DNA of 10,825 bases. Origin: Bacteroidota bacterium (GTDB lineage Bacteria; Bacteroidota; Bacteroidia; Bacteroidales; VadinHA17). Both the position numbers and the translations under genes were made by a program. The stretch is from the NCBI GenBank assembly GCA_030631445.1, contig DAOVLD010000038.1:1-10825 (forward strand), given 5' to 3'. Positions 1 to 7,829 of the stretch are shown piece by piece (within the stretch, counting starts at the first letter, position 1; each line of letters starts with the position of its first letter). The notes beneath the pieces were generated by a model. The model saw nothing but the letters and a program-made list of their open reading frames with translations, was not told the origin of the DNA and did not search any database.

Positions 1-545
1 ACAATCCACACCGGCAGGTACATTGCCAGCTTTTCCCTTAGGGTTTTTAGTGCCCGTGACATTTGTGCTTCAACTGTTTTAACTGATATATCAAGTTTTT
101 TGGCGATCTCGGCATATTTAAGATCCCTGAAACGGTTCATAATAAATATTTCGCGGCATTTATCAGGCAGAGAGTCAATAGCCAGGTTTATTCTCTCCTC
201 CAGCTCCAATATCTCAACAGGGTCATTATTTTCAGCAAGTTGTGAATATCCCGGATTCCCGGTTATATCTTCTGTTCTATCAAATTTCTTTTGATCACGG
301 ATATAATTCAGGCAACGGTTTCTAACAGATGTAAACAGGTAGGACCGTAATGGTTTCTCAGAATCAATCTCGTTCCTCTTCTCCCACAGGTTAATAAAAA
401 CGTCATGGGCAATTTCCTTTGAGGTGTCTATATCTATGACATACTTACGTGCGAATCCGGAAAGAGCTGTAAAATTCTCTCTAAATAACAATTCAAACGA
501 TTGTTTATTCAGTTTGCCCCTGTATATATTTGGTGAATTACTCAA
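1..545 (-). CDS. ECF RNA polymerase sigma factor (3' end just outside window)
   Basis: Extracytoplasmic-function sigma-70 factor that would direct RNA polymerase to a small regulon. I translated 181 codons on the minus strand. Region 2 covers about residues 20-85, with the typical stretches AHDVFINLWEKR and LRSYLFTSVRNRCLNYIR. Region 4 covers about 120-172, with the helix-turn-helix LKYAEIAKKLDISVKTVEAQ followed by MSRALKTLREK. The start is TTG at 545: an in-frame TAG lies two codons upstream (549-551), no ATG occurs before region 2, and the resulting N-terminus (SNSPNIYRG) is normal for the family. About 181 residues is near full family length, so only the last few codons are missing. A FecR-type anti-sigma gene would be expected next, to the left, but is outside the window. 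It is separate from the sigma gene at 8212-8802 and shares only family-level similarity. Confidence 0.9.
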   Translation of the reverse strand, partial: MSNSPNIYRGKLNKQSFELLFRENFTALSGFARKYVIDIDTSKEIAHDVFINLWEKRNEIDSEKPLRSYLFTSVRNRCLNYIRDQKKFDRTEDITGNPGYSQLAENNDPVEILELEERINLAIDSLPDKCREIFIMNRFRDLKYAEIAKKLDISVKTVEAQMSRALKTLREKLAMYLPVWI

Positions 546-593
546 TGTCTAATATGATCAGTAAAATGAATTTCCAGTGAACTTGTTTGCCAA

Positions 594-601
594 CAAAGAT
601 A
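594..601 (-). promoter_or_regulatory. Bacteroidetes-type -7 promoter element for the left sigma gene
   Basis: Read on the minus strand this is TATCTTTG, a full match to the Bacteroidetes -7 consensus TAnnTTTG. It lies 48 bases before the TTG start, giving an inferred leader of about 40 nt. The -33 position holds a T-run (TTTT) rather than a clear TTTG, so the match is partial. The rest of 602-798 holds AT-rich non-coding DNA with a small palindrome (ACTTATAAGT, 678-687) and nothing else I can support. Confidence 0.45.
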
Positions 602-798
602 ATTATCCAAATGGTTGAAAAAAACCGGTTATTCCTATTGCATACCTGGGGTTTTATCCTGATGTAAGTAAAGTTTAACTTATAAGTGAATGTTTTTGCG
701 GAAATTTCAGGGAAAATTATTATAATACAATTAGAATAAAACAGGATTAGTTGCCAAACACAAAGTGCTCCGGGAAACCAATAATCCGGGTTAACTCT

Positions 799-909
799 TC
801 ATTTTAACTTATAGATATACTCTTTGGGTAAAGTTATAGCATAACTGGTACCACCTGATACTTTTGTCAGACTTCGTATATGCTTCTCGTTCAGTTTTCT
901 GCGTGCCAT
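799..909 (-). pseudogene. AbrB/MazE/SpoVT-like DNA-binding domain, truncated fragment
   Basis: A 36-codon reading frame, ATG at 909 and TGA at 799-801. Its sequence (RKLNEKHIRSLTKVSGG followed by TSYAITLPKEYIYKLK) resembles the N-terminal half of the short swapped-hairpin AbrB/SpoVT domain found in antitoxins and transition regulators: the KVSGGTSYxITLPKEY stretch is the beta-hairpin of that fold. Family members as I remember them continue with a Trp-Arg pair and a second beta-hairpin. Here the codon after KLK is TGA followed by AGA, as if a Trp codon had become a stop, and the sequence beyond is not AbrB-like. The fragment starts only 11 bases after the ROK fragment's stop, on the same strand. 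It is most likely a remnant; a genuine 36-residue protein cannot be excluded. Confidence 0.5.
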
Positions 910-920
910 GGTAAAATATT

Positions 921-1378
921 TTAATACTCCTTCTCACTTCCTTTCTCCTTCAATATTTTATTATCGTCTGGTAAAAATCCGGCAATAGTCTCACCATAAC
1001 CGTACAAGTCCCAATCATTATTGATAAAAACAGGTTGTCTAAATTCGTTTTCCAATATAGACTTCATGGGTACGCCACCTTTGAAAGAGGGAAAGTTGGG
1101 CAAATCGCCAATAATTCCTTTGGGATAATCGGCAGTACCGGGAAATGCAAAACTAATGACCACAGAGGGTTTACCTACTTTTTCCTGTATCTCATGCAAT
1201 CCTTCGATCAATGTTTTCATACATAAATCCAAATCGTAAGTAATAGTAGGCTTATGTATTGATTCAACGACTTCCAAACCACCTTGAATTGCAGAAAAAA
1301 CAAAATTCGTCCCTCCGGCATCCAAGGTTAAAACTACTCTGTCATCGCTTTTTATATCTATATTTATTTTTTCTTCAT
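921..1378 (-). pseudogene. ROK family sugar kinase/regulator, 5' fragment with frameshift
   Basis: Remnant of a ROK (repressor, ORF, kinase) protein; family members phosphorylate glucose or other sugars in the cytoplasm. Visible are the N-terminal phosphate-binding motif LDAGGTNFVFSAIQGG, the stretch VVISFAFPGTADYPKGIIGD and the active-site region PVFINNDWDLYGYGET. The frame from 1325 down to the TAA at 921-923 is open. The natural start appears to be the ATG at 1376-1378: reading MKKK from there and then shifting by one base gives KINIDIKSDDRVVLTLDAGG, a typical family N-terminus, so the A6 run at about 1367-1372 seems one base short. The C-terminal two thirds, including the zinc-binding motif of classical ROK proteins, are missing. 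The usual NNDGD is NNDWD here (from memory of homologues). The stop falls where homologues have a Lys. Three independent lesions argue for decay. Confidence 0.75.
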
Positions 1379-1526
1379 ATTTTTATAGGCTAATTTAAAC
1401 AACCCTGGTTATTGCCATCCGACATAGTTTCCCGGAATTAAATAAAGATCGTGCGTAAGAGTATAAGATCACGGGTGTTCTGTAATCCCATATCTATTAG
1501 CCTGCATCTTAAGACAGATTTAAATT

Positions 1527-1570
1527 AAAAGAGATGCCCTCAATATTGCATCTGATATTGAGAACATCTC
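1527..1570 (-). terminator. Strong intrinsic terminator of the susCD operon
   Basis: On the minus strand the arms GAGATGTTCTCAATAT and ATATTGAGGGCATCTC form a continuous 16-bp stem (two G-T pairs) with an 8-base loop, followed by TTTTAATTT. It starts 20 bases after the SusD stop codon. No T-run follows on the plus strand, so it is directional. It shows that the operon ends with susD. The remaining 1379-1526 holds no gene or clear promoter that I can see. Confidence 0.85.
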
Positions 1571-1590
1571 GTTAGAAGTAAGATATGATT

Positions 1591-3069
1591 TTAATATCCC
1601 GTGTTTTGCGTTATACTTCCACCTGATTTATCAATATCCGCTTGTGGGATAGGATAAAGGTAATGATGATCCTGAAAATTTCTTCCAAGTGCTGTAAGTA
1701 CAGCTTTGGCCGTTCCCCATCTTTTTAAGTCATTAAATCTTTGAGCCTCAAAACCTAGTTCAATTCTTCTTTCAGACATTAACCAATCTTTTACTTCAGA
1801 TTGACTAGTTGAACTTCCTCTATCTGCCAGTGTCCCTGGAGGTATCACAGAACCGTCGGCAGTAGGACTGTTTCTGGCTCTCGATCTAATTTGATTAATA
1901 ATAGCAATAGCACCAGCATAGTTTGATGTTTCATTAAGGGCTTCTGCTTTCCAAAGTAATACATCGGCATAACGTATATAAACTTTATTACCATATTCAA
2001 TAGTATGATCAGTGGTTGATCCTATTATTTTAGATGCACGTCCAGCGGTTATATCAACGGTATATAACAATCTAGGATCATTTGCTTCAAAGGCAGCAAT
2101 AAAATCATCAGTAGGAGCAAAAAAGCCCCATCCAATTACAAAGCGAAGCCCATTATTATTATTAGGAGTTTCATCTGAACGGTGATCGTAAGCGAAAATC
2201 ACTTCATCTTCAGCAAATTCTATATCTGCATCAAAACTATCGAAATAGTTAGCGTTAAGACTGTAAAAACCAAGCTCTTCCAGTTCGGAAACCAAACTAA
2301 TCACCTTTGACCAATTTTCATTGTATAATGCAACTTTGGCTTGTAAACTAATAACTGCACCTTTAGAAACTCTCCATTTTTCAGAAGCATCAGGATATTT
2401 TACATCTGGCAATAATGCTTTGGCAGCTGATAAATCTGAATTTATCTGTGTCCAAACTTCATCAACAGGTACTCTCACTGAAACATCAAAAGCTTCTTCA
2501 AATGATTGAGATGGTGTAGTTACTACAGGTACACTACCAAAATTATTTACTAAATCAAAATAGTAGAAAGCTCTTAAAAAATAAGCTTCCCCCAATAATT
2601 GATTTTTACGTGCATCACTCATCCCTGCCCTCTGAATTACTTCAGGATTTGTTAAATAGCTTATAGCAAGATTTATTCTATTAATACCTTCATAATTATA
2701 CACCCATATTCCATTAAAGGCTTGATTTTCAGATGTGAAACTAAAGTCAGCTAATTCATCCATCCACGGTTGGTCTCCATCTGGATTCCATTTTTTATTC
2801 ATATCATTAGCTGCAATGTCTTGTAAAACAATATCATTTCTAAATACAGTTCCTAAATTCCATTTCCAACCAGGTACAATACTATTTAAGGTACTTGTGA
2901 GTGTTTGGTATGATGAGCTCACTGAAGACTCTATAGTAGTTATTGTCGGATTTGATTCAACCTGATCTAAGGTGAGAAGTCCTATTGATTCCTTTGTTAG
3001 TTCATCGGTACAACTTACAAAACCTGTAAAGATGAATACAACGATTATTATATTATATATATATTTCAT
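1591..3069 (-). CDS. susD: SusD/RagB-family outer-membrane nutrient-binding lipoprotein
   Basis: Surface lipoprotein (492 aa) that binds an oligomeric nutrient and closes like a lid over its SusC partner; the symbol is used at family level. The signal peptide is followed by a lipobox ending in Cys20 (GFVSC), then TDELTKES. Diagnostic SusD stretches are LLGEAYFLRAFYYFDLVNNF with GSVPVVT (about 158-183, TPR-like core), WRVSKGAVISLQAKVALY (about 232-249), IRYADVLLWKAEALNE (about 365-380), MSERRIELGFEAQRFNDLKR (431-450), LYPIPQADID (471-480) and the usual closing ITQNTGY. The length is typical. The start lies 19 bases after the SusC stop, so the two are co-transcribed, and a strong terminator follows. 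The substrate cannot be inferred: no glycosidase, lyase or sulfatase is present in the window. Confidence 0.95.
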   Translation of the reverse strand: MKYIYNIIIVVFIFTGFVSCTDELTKESIGLLTLDQVESNPTITTIESSVSSSYQTLTSTLNSIVPGWKWNLGTVFRNDIVLQDIAANDMNKKWNPDGDQPWMDELADFSFTSENQAFNGIWVYNYEGINRINLAISYLTNPEVIQRAGMSDARKNQLLGEAYFLRAFYYFDLVNNFGSVPVVTTPSQSFEEAFDVSVRVPVDEVWTQINSDLSAAKALLPDVKYPDASEKWRVSKGAVISLQAKVALYNENWSKVISLVSELEELGFYSLNANYFDSFDADIEFAEDEVIFAYDHRSDETPNNNNGLRFVIGWGFFAPTDDFIAAFEANDPRLLYTVDITAGRASKIIGSTTDHTIEYGNKVYIRYADVLLWKAEALNETSNYAGAIAIINQIRSRARNSPTADGSVIPPGTLADRGSSTSQSEVKDWLMSERRIELGFEAQRFNDLKRWGTAKAVLTALGRNFQDHHYLYPIPQADIDKSGGSITQNTGY

Positions 3070-3088
3070 AATTAATGATTTTTAAATA

Positions 3089-6000
3089 TTAAAAATTAAC
3101 ATTTACACCAAATAGAAATGTTCTTGATGACGGATAGGTTCCTAAATCCATAAAATCTACAGTTTCTGGATCTAAGCCTGTGTAGTCAGTTATTGTAAAT
3201 AGATTTTGGCCAGATATATAAAAACGTATATCTTGAACTCCCTTTAAAAGTTTTATTGTATATCCAAATTCTACATTTTTAAGACGAAAATAAGAAGCGT
3301 CTTCAACATAAATACTGGAGACCTTACTACTTCCATTATCCTGAAATGTAACTCTTGGTATTGTATTACTACTACCATCTCCATCCCAAGCTCCTAAAAC
3401 ATTTGTAGTGTAATTAAATGGACGAGTATCGAAATCCAATATTTTTTTCCCATCGTTATATCTGTCAACACCTTCAACACCTTGAAAAAGTATAAAAAAA
3501 TCAAATCCTTTATACCCTGCTGTTAAAGACAGGCCATAAGTAAGATCTGGTATAGGACTTCCTATAAAATCCCTATCGTTAGAATTAATTACCCCATCAT
3601 TATTTAAATCGTTGAATTTAATATCTCCAGGCTGTTCAGTCGGGTTTACCGTTCCACTTAAATGGCTATCTATTTCACCTTGGTTTTGGTAAATACCAAT
3701 CATCGTATATCCGTAATAAGCGTTTAATGGTTGTCCTACTTCTGTTCTTGTCACGTTTCCTACAATACTGGGTAAGTTTGGATGCAGTTTTTCAACATTG
3801 TTTGTCAAAGTTGCCAGGTTGGCATTTATACTATATTTAAATTCATTGTCAGAGTTTCTATAATTTAAGGTAAATTCAAAACCCTTGTTACTAACTTCAC
3901 CAGCGTTTAAAATAGTAGGTTCTACATTTCCAACCACACTTGGCAAACCAATCGGCAACAATATATCCGTTGTATTTATTCCAAAATATTCTACTGACAT
4001 TGCTAGTTTATTATTGAATAAACCAAAATCAATACCAATATTTGATTGGGTAGAAGTCTCCCACTTCAAATCAGGATTACCATAACGGTTTATTATAACT
4101 TTACCCTCTGTTTGACTAACTAAGGTCAAATATGCATAATCATCAATCTCTTGATTACCTAATTTACCCCAACTCGCTCTTAATTTTAAATTGGATAACC
4201 AATCAACATTATCCAAAAAACTTTCATCAGAAATTTTCCACCCGGCAGAAATGGAAGGAAAATACCCCCAACGATTATTTTCAGAAAATCTTGAAGAAGC
4301 ATCAGCTCTGAAGTTAGCAGTAACCATATATTTATTATCAAGTACATATGATGCTGACCCAAAGTAAGAGAATAATGCCCATTCTGAAGCAGTTCCACTA
4401 TTCCATATATCAAGATCCGGACCACCATAATCTATATATCTAAACGTTTCATCAGAAGTTGTATAACGTCGTCTGCTGGCACCTATTGACGATGCGTAAT
4501 TCACAATATATTCTGTACCGATCATTGCATTAAAGTCATGTTGATCATTGAAGTTTTTAATATAGTTCAGTGTATTATTAAAGGTATATGTAAATGCTTC
4601 TCCCCTGGATTCATTCAAATTATTAGGTCTGTTTCGTCTTCCCAATCCCTGATCAATTGCAGATCCGCCACCATCGTCATCACCATAATTCTCATTAAAT
4701 ACTTTATCGTGATAAAGTGATAAATCTATTCCAAGATTAGTTCTAAATGTTAGTTCCTTATCTTGCAAAAAGGCATATTCTCCATATATATTTCCGAATG
4801 TTTGAAAAGCCGTTCGCTTGTCATCTATAAAAAAGGCTTGCGCAATTGGATTACCTACCATTTCATACATCGTTCTTTGCAATGCCACATCATACCCAGT
4901 AGGTGTAAAAAATGGCATATCAGTAAAAGGATCTCTTTCAGAATAAGTAGGATCATTAACATCTTTGTAAACTGATAAAACAGGTACTCTTAATAAAGCA
5001 AATCTAATTAGACTTTCTCCTTTTGAAGCTGTTTTATCTTGTGTTGAATACGCTAACTGAAGATTCGTTCCAATTTTCAAACGATCCGTTAAATTAGTAT
5101 TGATATTGGTTCTATAAGTAAATCTTTGGTATTTATCATTATCAAATACTACTATTCCATCTTGACCATAGTAACCTAAGGACATTAAAAATTGTAATTT
5201 ATCACTTCCACCACTAGCAGAGACTTGTAAGTTTTGAGATCTCCCTTGTTCAAACAATTCATCAAGCCAATCGGTATCAGAAAAATCAGATCTACCCTTA
5301 TCAGTCGTATAAGGATTTGTACCTGTTCTATCAGAATTGTTCCAGGCTTTTTCTACGGTATTCATATACTGTTCAGCATTTAACATATTCGGAAGATTGA
5401 TAGCAGAATGAATCCCAGTAAAGTAGTTTACATCAAAACTTGTTTTCCCTTTAGCTCCACTTTTAGTGGTAATTAATACTACACCACCAGAAGCTCTTGA
5501 ACCATAAATTGCAGCGGCAGCAGCATCTTTTAAAATAGTCATTGATTTTATATCAGCCTGATTTAAAAAGGTAATATCACGTGAAGGAATACCATCTATT
5601 ACGTACAATGGATTGTTATTTCCAATAGTTCCTTCTCCACGAATACGTATTTGTATGGGATCACCTGGAGCTCCTGTACTTGATGTTACCTGTACTCCTG
5701 CAATTTTTCCTTGCATGGCTTGTGAAACATTCGGTATCCTTGTTTTTTCCAAATCTGACATATCAACAATAGATACAGCACCTGTCAAGTCTGATTTTTT
5801 CATGATACTGTAACCAATTGTAACCACTTCGTCCAGCCCAATAGCTTCTTCTATCAAAGTAATATTAATTATATTTCGTCCGGATATCGCAACTTCCTGG
5901 GTTCGATACCCAATAAAAGAAAAAACCAGCGTTGCATTGGGATCATCCACTTCGATACTATAATTACCATCCACAGTGGTAATAGTCCCGGTTATCGTTC

Positions 6001-6430
6001 CTTTAACAACAATGTTAACCCCCGGAAGAGGATTTCCATCTTCATCGGTTACTTTACCGGTAATAACAATCTGTTGTGCTGTTTCCTTTTTAAACGGTTG
6101 GATCATTTCATCGGTTGTAATAACAATTTGCCGGTCCTTTATAACATAATCCACTCCTGTGCCGGCAAACATCTGATTTAATATAAAGTCAACTTCTTTA
6201 TCAGCTAACTTAATATCAACTTTTCTGGATACATCAACCATCTTCGGACTATAAAGGAAAAAGAATTCGCTCTGGTCTTCAATGGTTTTCAGTGCATCTT
6301 CTACAGTTACATTCTTCAGGTCGAGTGTTAGATTTGTGCGCTGTGAATATGAATCAACAGCCAAAACCTGCAGAACAGTGAGCATTAACAGGAAACCTGA
6401 TAGTTTCATGATTTTAATTATTTTTTTCAT
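3089..6430 (-). CDS. susC: SusC/RagA-family TonB-dependent transporter with STN signalling domain
   Basis: Outer-membrane TonB-dependent importer (1113 aa), the channel of the SusCD pair. Domains in order: signal peptide (about 1-30); STN domain (about 33-105, from LTLDLKNVTVEDALKTIE to DYVIKDRQIVI); carboxypeptidase-regulatory-like beta domain (about 122-194, VITGKVTDEDGNPLPGVNIV); TonB-box-like segment LDEVVTIGY (199-207); plug (about 208-325, with NPLYVIDGIP and KDAAAAAIYGSRASGGVVLI); then the 22-strand barrel ending in FLFGVNVNF with the expected terminal Phe. The STN domain is the mark of SusC proteins that signal to a FecR anti-sigma factor, which fits the fecR gene directly upstream. 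The start at 6430 gives a proper basic signal peptide (MKKIIKIMK). No frameshift or internal stop is present. I found no convincing minus-strand promoter in the 187-bp leader; an ECF-type promoter is expected there but its consensus is not known to me. Confidence 0.96.
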   Translation of the reverse strand: MKKIIKIMKLSGFLLMLTVLQVLAVDSYSQRTNLTLDLKNVTVEDALKTIEDQSEFFFLYSPKMVDVSRKVDIKLADKEVDFILNQMFAGTGVDYVIKDRQIVITTDEMIQPFKKETAQQIVITGKVTDEDGNPLPGVNIVVKGTITGTITTVDGNYSIEVDDPNATLVFSFIGYRTQEVAISGRNIINITLIEEAIGLDEVVTIGYSIMKKSDLTGAVSIVDMSDLEKTRIPNVSQAMQGKIAGVQVTSSTGAPGDPIQIRIRGEGTIGNNNPLYVIDGIPSRDITFLNQADIKSMTILKDAAAAAIYGSRASGGVVLITTKSGAKGKTSFDVNYFTGIHSAINLPNMLNAEQYMNTVEKAWNNSDRTGTNPYTTDKGRSDFSDTDWLDELFEQGRSQNLQVSASGGSDKLQFLMSLGYYGQDGIVVFDNDKYQRFTYRTNINTNLTDRLKIGTNLQLAYSTQDKTASKGESLIRFALLRVPVLSVYKDVNDPTYSERDPFTDMPFFTPTGYDVALQRTMYEMVGNPIAQAFFIDDKRTAFQTFGNIYGEYAFLQDKELTFRTNLGIDLSLYHDKVFNENYGDDDGGGSAIDQGLGRRNRPNNLNESRGEAFTYTFNNTLNYIKNFNDQHDFNAMIGTEYIVNYASSIGASRRRYTTSDETFRYIDYGGPDLDIWNSGTASEWALFSYFGSASYVLDNKYMVTANFRADASSRFSENNRWGYFPSISAGWKISDESFLDNVDWLSNLKLRASWGKLGNQEIDDYAYLTLVSQTEGKVIINRYGNPDLKWETSTQSNIGIDFGLFNNKLAMSVEYFGINTTDILLPIGLPSVVGNVEPTILNAGEVSNKGFEFTLNYRNSDNEFKYSINANLATLTNNVEKLHPNLPSIVGNVTRTEVGQPLNAYYGYTMIGIYQNQGEIDSHLSGTVNPTEQPGDIKFNDLNNDGVINSNDRDFIGSPIPDLTYGLSLTAGYKGFDFFILFQGVEGVDRYNDGKKILDFDTRPFNYTTNVLGAWDGDGSSNTIPRVTFQDNGSSKVSSIYVEDASYFRLKNVEFGYTIKLLKGVQDIRFYISGQNLFTITDYTGLDPETVDFMDLGTYPSSRTFLFGVNVNF

Positions 6431-6437
6431 ACTTTTG
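6430..6437 (+). promoter_or_regulatory. Possible plus-strand promoter (-7 element) opposite the susC start
   Basis: TACTTTTG on the plus strand matches TAnnTTTG fully. Twenty-two bases upstream is TTTC (6404-6407), one mismatch from the -33 TTTG and a slightly long spacer. It overlaps the complement of the susC ATG. The motif is short and AT-rich, so chance is possible; the reason to keep it is the strong terminator on the same strand 54 bases downstream. Confidence 0.3.
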
Positions 6438-6443
6438 TAATGA

Positions 6444-6526
6444 TTAAAGGTTAAACAATCCCTTTTATTAGGGTTTTTTGTTTTAATCTGTCAGGAGAGT
6501 GTGGAACCACTCTCCTGATTTTTTTT
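6444..6526 (+). ncRNA. Candidate cis-antisense small RNA opposite the susC leader
   Basis: Inferred transcript of roughly 80 nt, running from just after the TAnnTTTG element at 6430-6437 to the terminator T-run at 6526. It contains no reading frame of note. It has a small hairpin (CCCT 6460-6463 with AGGG 6470-6473, followed by six T) and then the strong terminator hairpin. It would be fully complementary to the susC 5' leader. Antisense small RNAs next to susC homologues that repress polysaccharide-utilisation loci are known in Bacteroides fragilis (DonS type). What is seen is a terminator and a promoter-like motif in the right order; the RNA itself is inference. The alternative is that the hairpin works only in the minus-strand leader mRNA. 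Confidence 0.3.
6491..6526 (+). terminator. Canonical intrinsic terminator facing against all genes
   Basis: TCAGGAGAGTG (6491-6501), a 6-base loop, and CACTCTCCTGA (6508-6518) form a perfect 11-bp stem followed by eight T (6519-6526). On the minus strand the hairpin is followed by CAGATTAAAAC, without a T-run, so as a terminator it works for plus-strand transcription only. No plus-strand gene precedes it: the DNA to its left is the antisense strand of susC. In the susC mRNA the same hairpin would sit about 60 nt before the start codon and could stabilise or regulate the leader. Confidence 0.75.
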
Positions 6527-6617
6527 AGAAATTCATTGTTTCATAGGCATTGGTTTTTCAGGTTAATAAATAGGGATAAAAATTCTATATTCTTTACGAT
6601 AATACGTGGTTATTCCA

Positions 6618-7715
6618 TCATTCCATTCTTCTATTAAGACTGATTGTCACCTTCCTTTTTGAAAACGATCCATCATCCTGCTTAATTCTCGACGATATTG
6701 TGTATTTAATTGGAGTTGCAATTTTAAGAAGCTCAAGTATCTGTGGCAGGGTTTCATCAACAAACGTAGCTGTATATGTATATTTCGATAACTCTTTATC
6801 CTTCAACTTGATATCAACATTATACCACCTGCTCAACTTTTTAACAATATCATCAATTGGGTCGTCTCTGAAAATTAGTATTCCATCTTTCCAGGAAATA
6901 TATTTATCAGGGTTTTCAATACTGTATGTTAATTCTTTCTCTTCTTTGAGATATATTGCATGATGGTTTGGTTCCATTTCAAATATTCGCTGAACATTCC
7001 CATCACTTACTTTCCTTTGAAGTATTACTTTACCTGTTTTTAAAGTCGTTTCAATCACGGCATCTTCAGGATATGCCATTAAATTAAACTTTGTACCTTT
7101 TACAAGAACCTGTATTTCTCCGGTTTCAACAATAAAAGGTTTTTGTTCATTGTAGGCAATTTCAAAATAACATTCACCCTGAAGTTCCACTGTCCTGGTT
7201 TGACTGGTAAACTTCTGTGGAAATTTTAAGCAACTGCCATAGTTTAGCCAGACTTTTGATCCATCGGGTAGTTCAAGATATGTTTTTGATCCCAGGGGCG
7301 ATTTTACTTCTATATTAACAGGGACAGGTTTAATCGTCTCAGACAAAAACGGCTTGTCTGTTATTATATAAGTAAACATGAAATATAATAATAACGGGAG
7401 GAATAATACAGCAGCAATTTTTGACAGTATGGAAAAAAACCTCCATTTTACTTTCTTTTGTGAATTCCCAACCGGTGAGATTAATTTTATTTTGTCTGAC
7501 CGTGAAAGACTGATATCATGATGTATGCTATCTAGAATTCGCTCATAATCAATTGAGTGAGGAATATCAGTTTGTGGAAAATCGTTCCAAATTTGTCTTA
7601 TTATAGCCTTGCCATCAATAGTGCCTGCTTCATTCTGTAACCATTTTACCACTCTGTCAATTTCTTCAGGTGTACACTCGTTATTAATGAAGCGTGCAAA
7701 AAGTTCTTTATTCAT
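6618..7715 (-). CDS. fecR: FecR-family anti-sigma factor (FecR + DUF4974)
   Basis: Inner-membrane regulator (365 aa from the chosen start) that holds an ECF sigma factor inactive until the STN domain of a TonB-dependent transporter signals substrate. The N-terminal cytoplasmic domain (about 1-90) has the typical opening ELFARFINNECTPEEIDRV and KWL. A single transmembrane helix lies at about 97-118 (LSKIAAVLFLPLLLYFMFTY). The periplasmic FecR domain (about 137-240) contains TYLELPDGSKVWLNYGS and ELQGECYFEIA, and DUF4974 (about 270-345) contains DDPIDDIVKKLSRWYNVDI. I chose the ATG at 7715 over the one at 7754 because it gives the normal family N-terminus and because the upstream ATG lies inside a terminator-like hairpin. 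FecR is followed after 187 bases by susC. The gap to the sigma gene is about 500 bases, far longer than usual, and is filled by a repeat and a sigma-tail relic. Confidence 0.92.
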   Translation of the reverse strand: MNKELFARFINNECTPEEIDRVVKWLQNEAGTIDGKAIIRQIWNDFPQTDIPHSIDYERILDSIHHDISLSRSDKIKLISPVGNSQKKVKWRFFSILSKIAAVLFLPLLLYFMFTYIITDKPFLSETIKPVPVNIEVKSPLGSKTYLELPDGSKVWLNYGSCLKFPQKFTSQTRTVELQGECYFEIAYNEQKPFIVETGEIQVLVKGTKFNLMAYPEDAVIETTLKTGKVILQRKVSDGNVQRIFEMEPNHHAIYLKEEKELTYSIENPDKYISWKDGILIFRDDPIDDIVKKLSRWYNVDIKLKDKELSKYTYTATFVDETLPQILELLKIATPIKYTISSRIKQDDGSFSKRKVTISLNRRME

Positions 7716-7734
7716 GTTTAAAAATTTGAATTTC

Positions 7735-7789
7735 AAAAAAAATACTTTCCCCATGTTTATAATAAGTTTATAACTTGAGGAAAGTATTT
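7735..7789 (-). terminator. Terminator-like hairpin in the fecR leader (possible attenuator)
   Basis: Arms AAATACTTTCC and GGAAAGTATTT (7740-7750 and 7779-7789 on the plus strand) form an 11-bp inverted repeat around a 28-base loop. The loop holds a nested AAGTT/AACTT hairpin and the near-repeat GTTTATAATAA/GTTTATAAC. On the minus strand the outer stem runs into a tract of eight T that ends 19 bases before the fecR ATG. The stem is AT-rich and the loop long, so strength is uncertain. It could end sigma-gene transcripts or act as an attenuator for fecR. Confidence 0.45.
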
Positions 7790-7829
7790 ATTCATTCATA
7801 ACCCTAAAACTAACCTAAACCCTAAATTA

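Noticed and set aside
1395..1430. Eleven-codon minus-strand frame (MSDGNNQGCLN) before the ROK remnant, as a leader peptide
   Set aside because: Too short, no promoter or terminator structure tied to it, and no family I recognise.
4186..4428. Minus-strand 80-codon frame inside susC
   Set aside because: Out-of-frame shadow of the SusC barrel, low complexity and no motif.
3089..6430. Base-composition change along susC (5' part seemingly richer in GC than parts of the barrel), suggesting a mosaic gene
   Set aside because: Hand counts in 60-base samples vary as much within each part as between parts; no clear breakpoint.
7716..7754. Alternative fecR start at 7754 giving 13 more residues (MGKVFFLKFKFLN)
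   Set aside because: The added codons lie in the terminator-like hairpin and T-tract and are Phe/Lys-rich by composition; the family N-terminus begins at the ATG at 7715.
7800..7828. Telomere-like CCTAAA repeats
   Set aside because: Only three imperfect copies in AT-rich intergenic DNA of a bacterial locus; too short and irregular to mean more.
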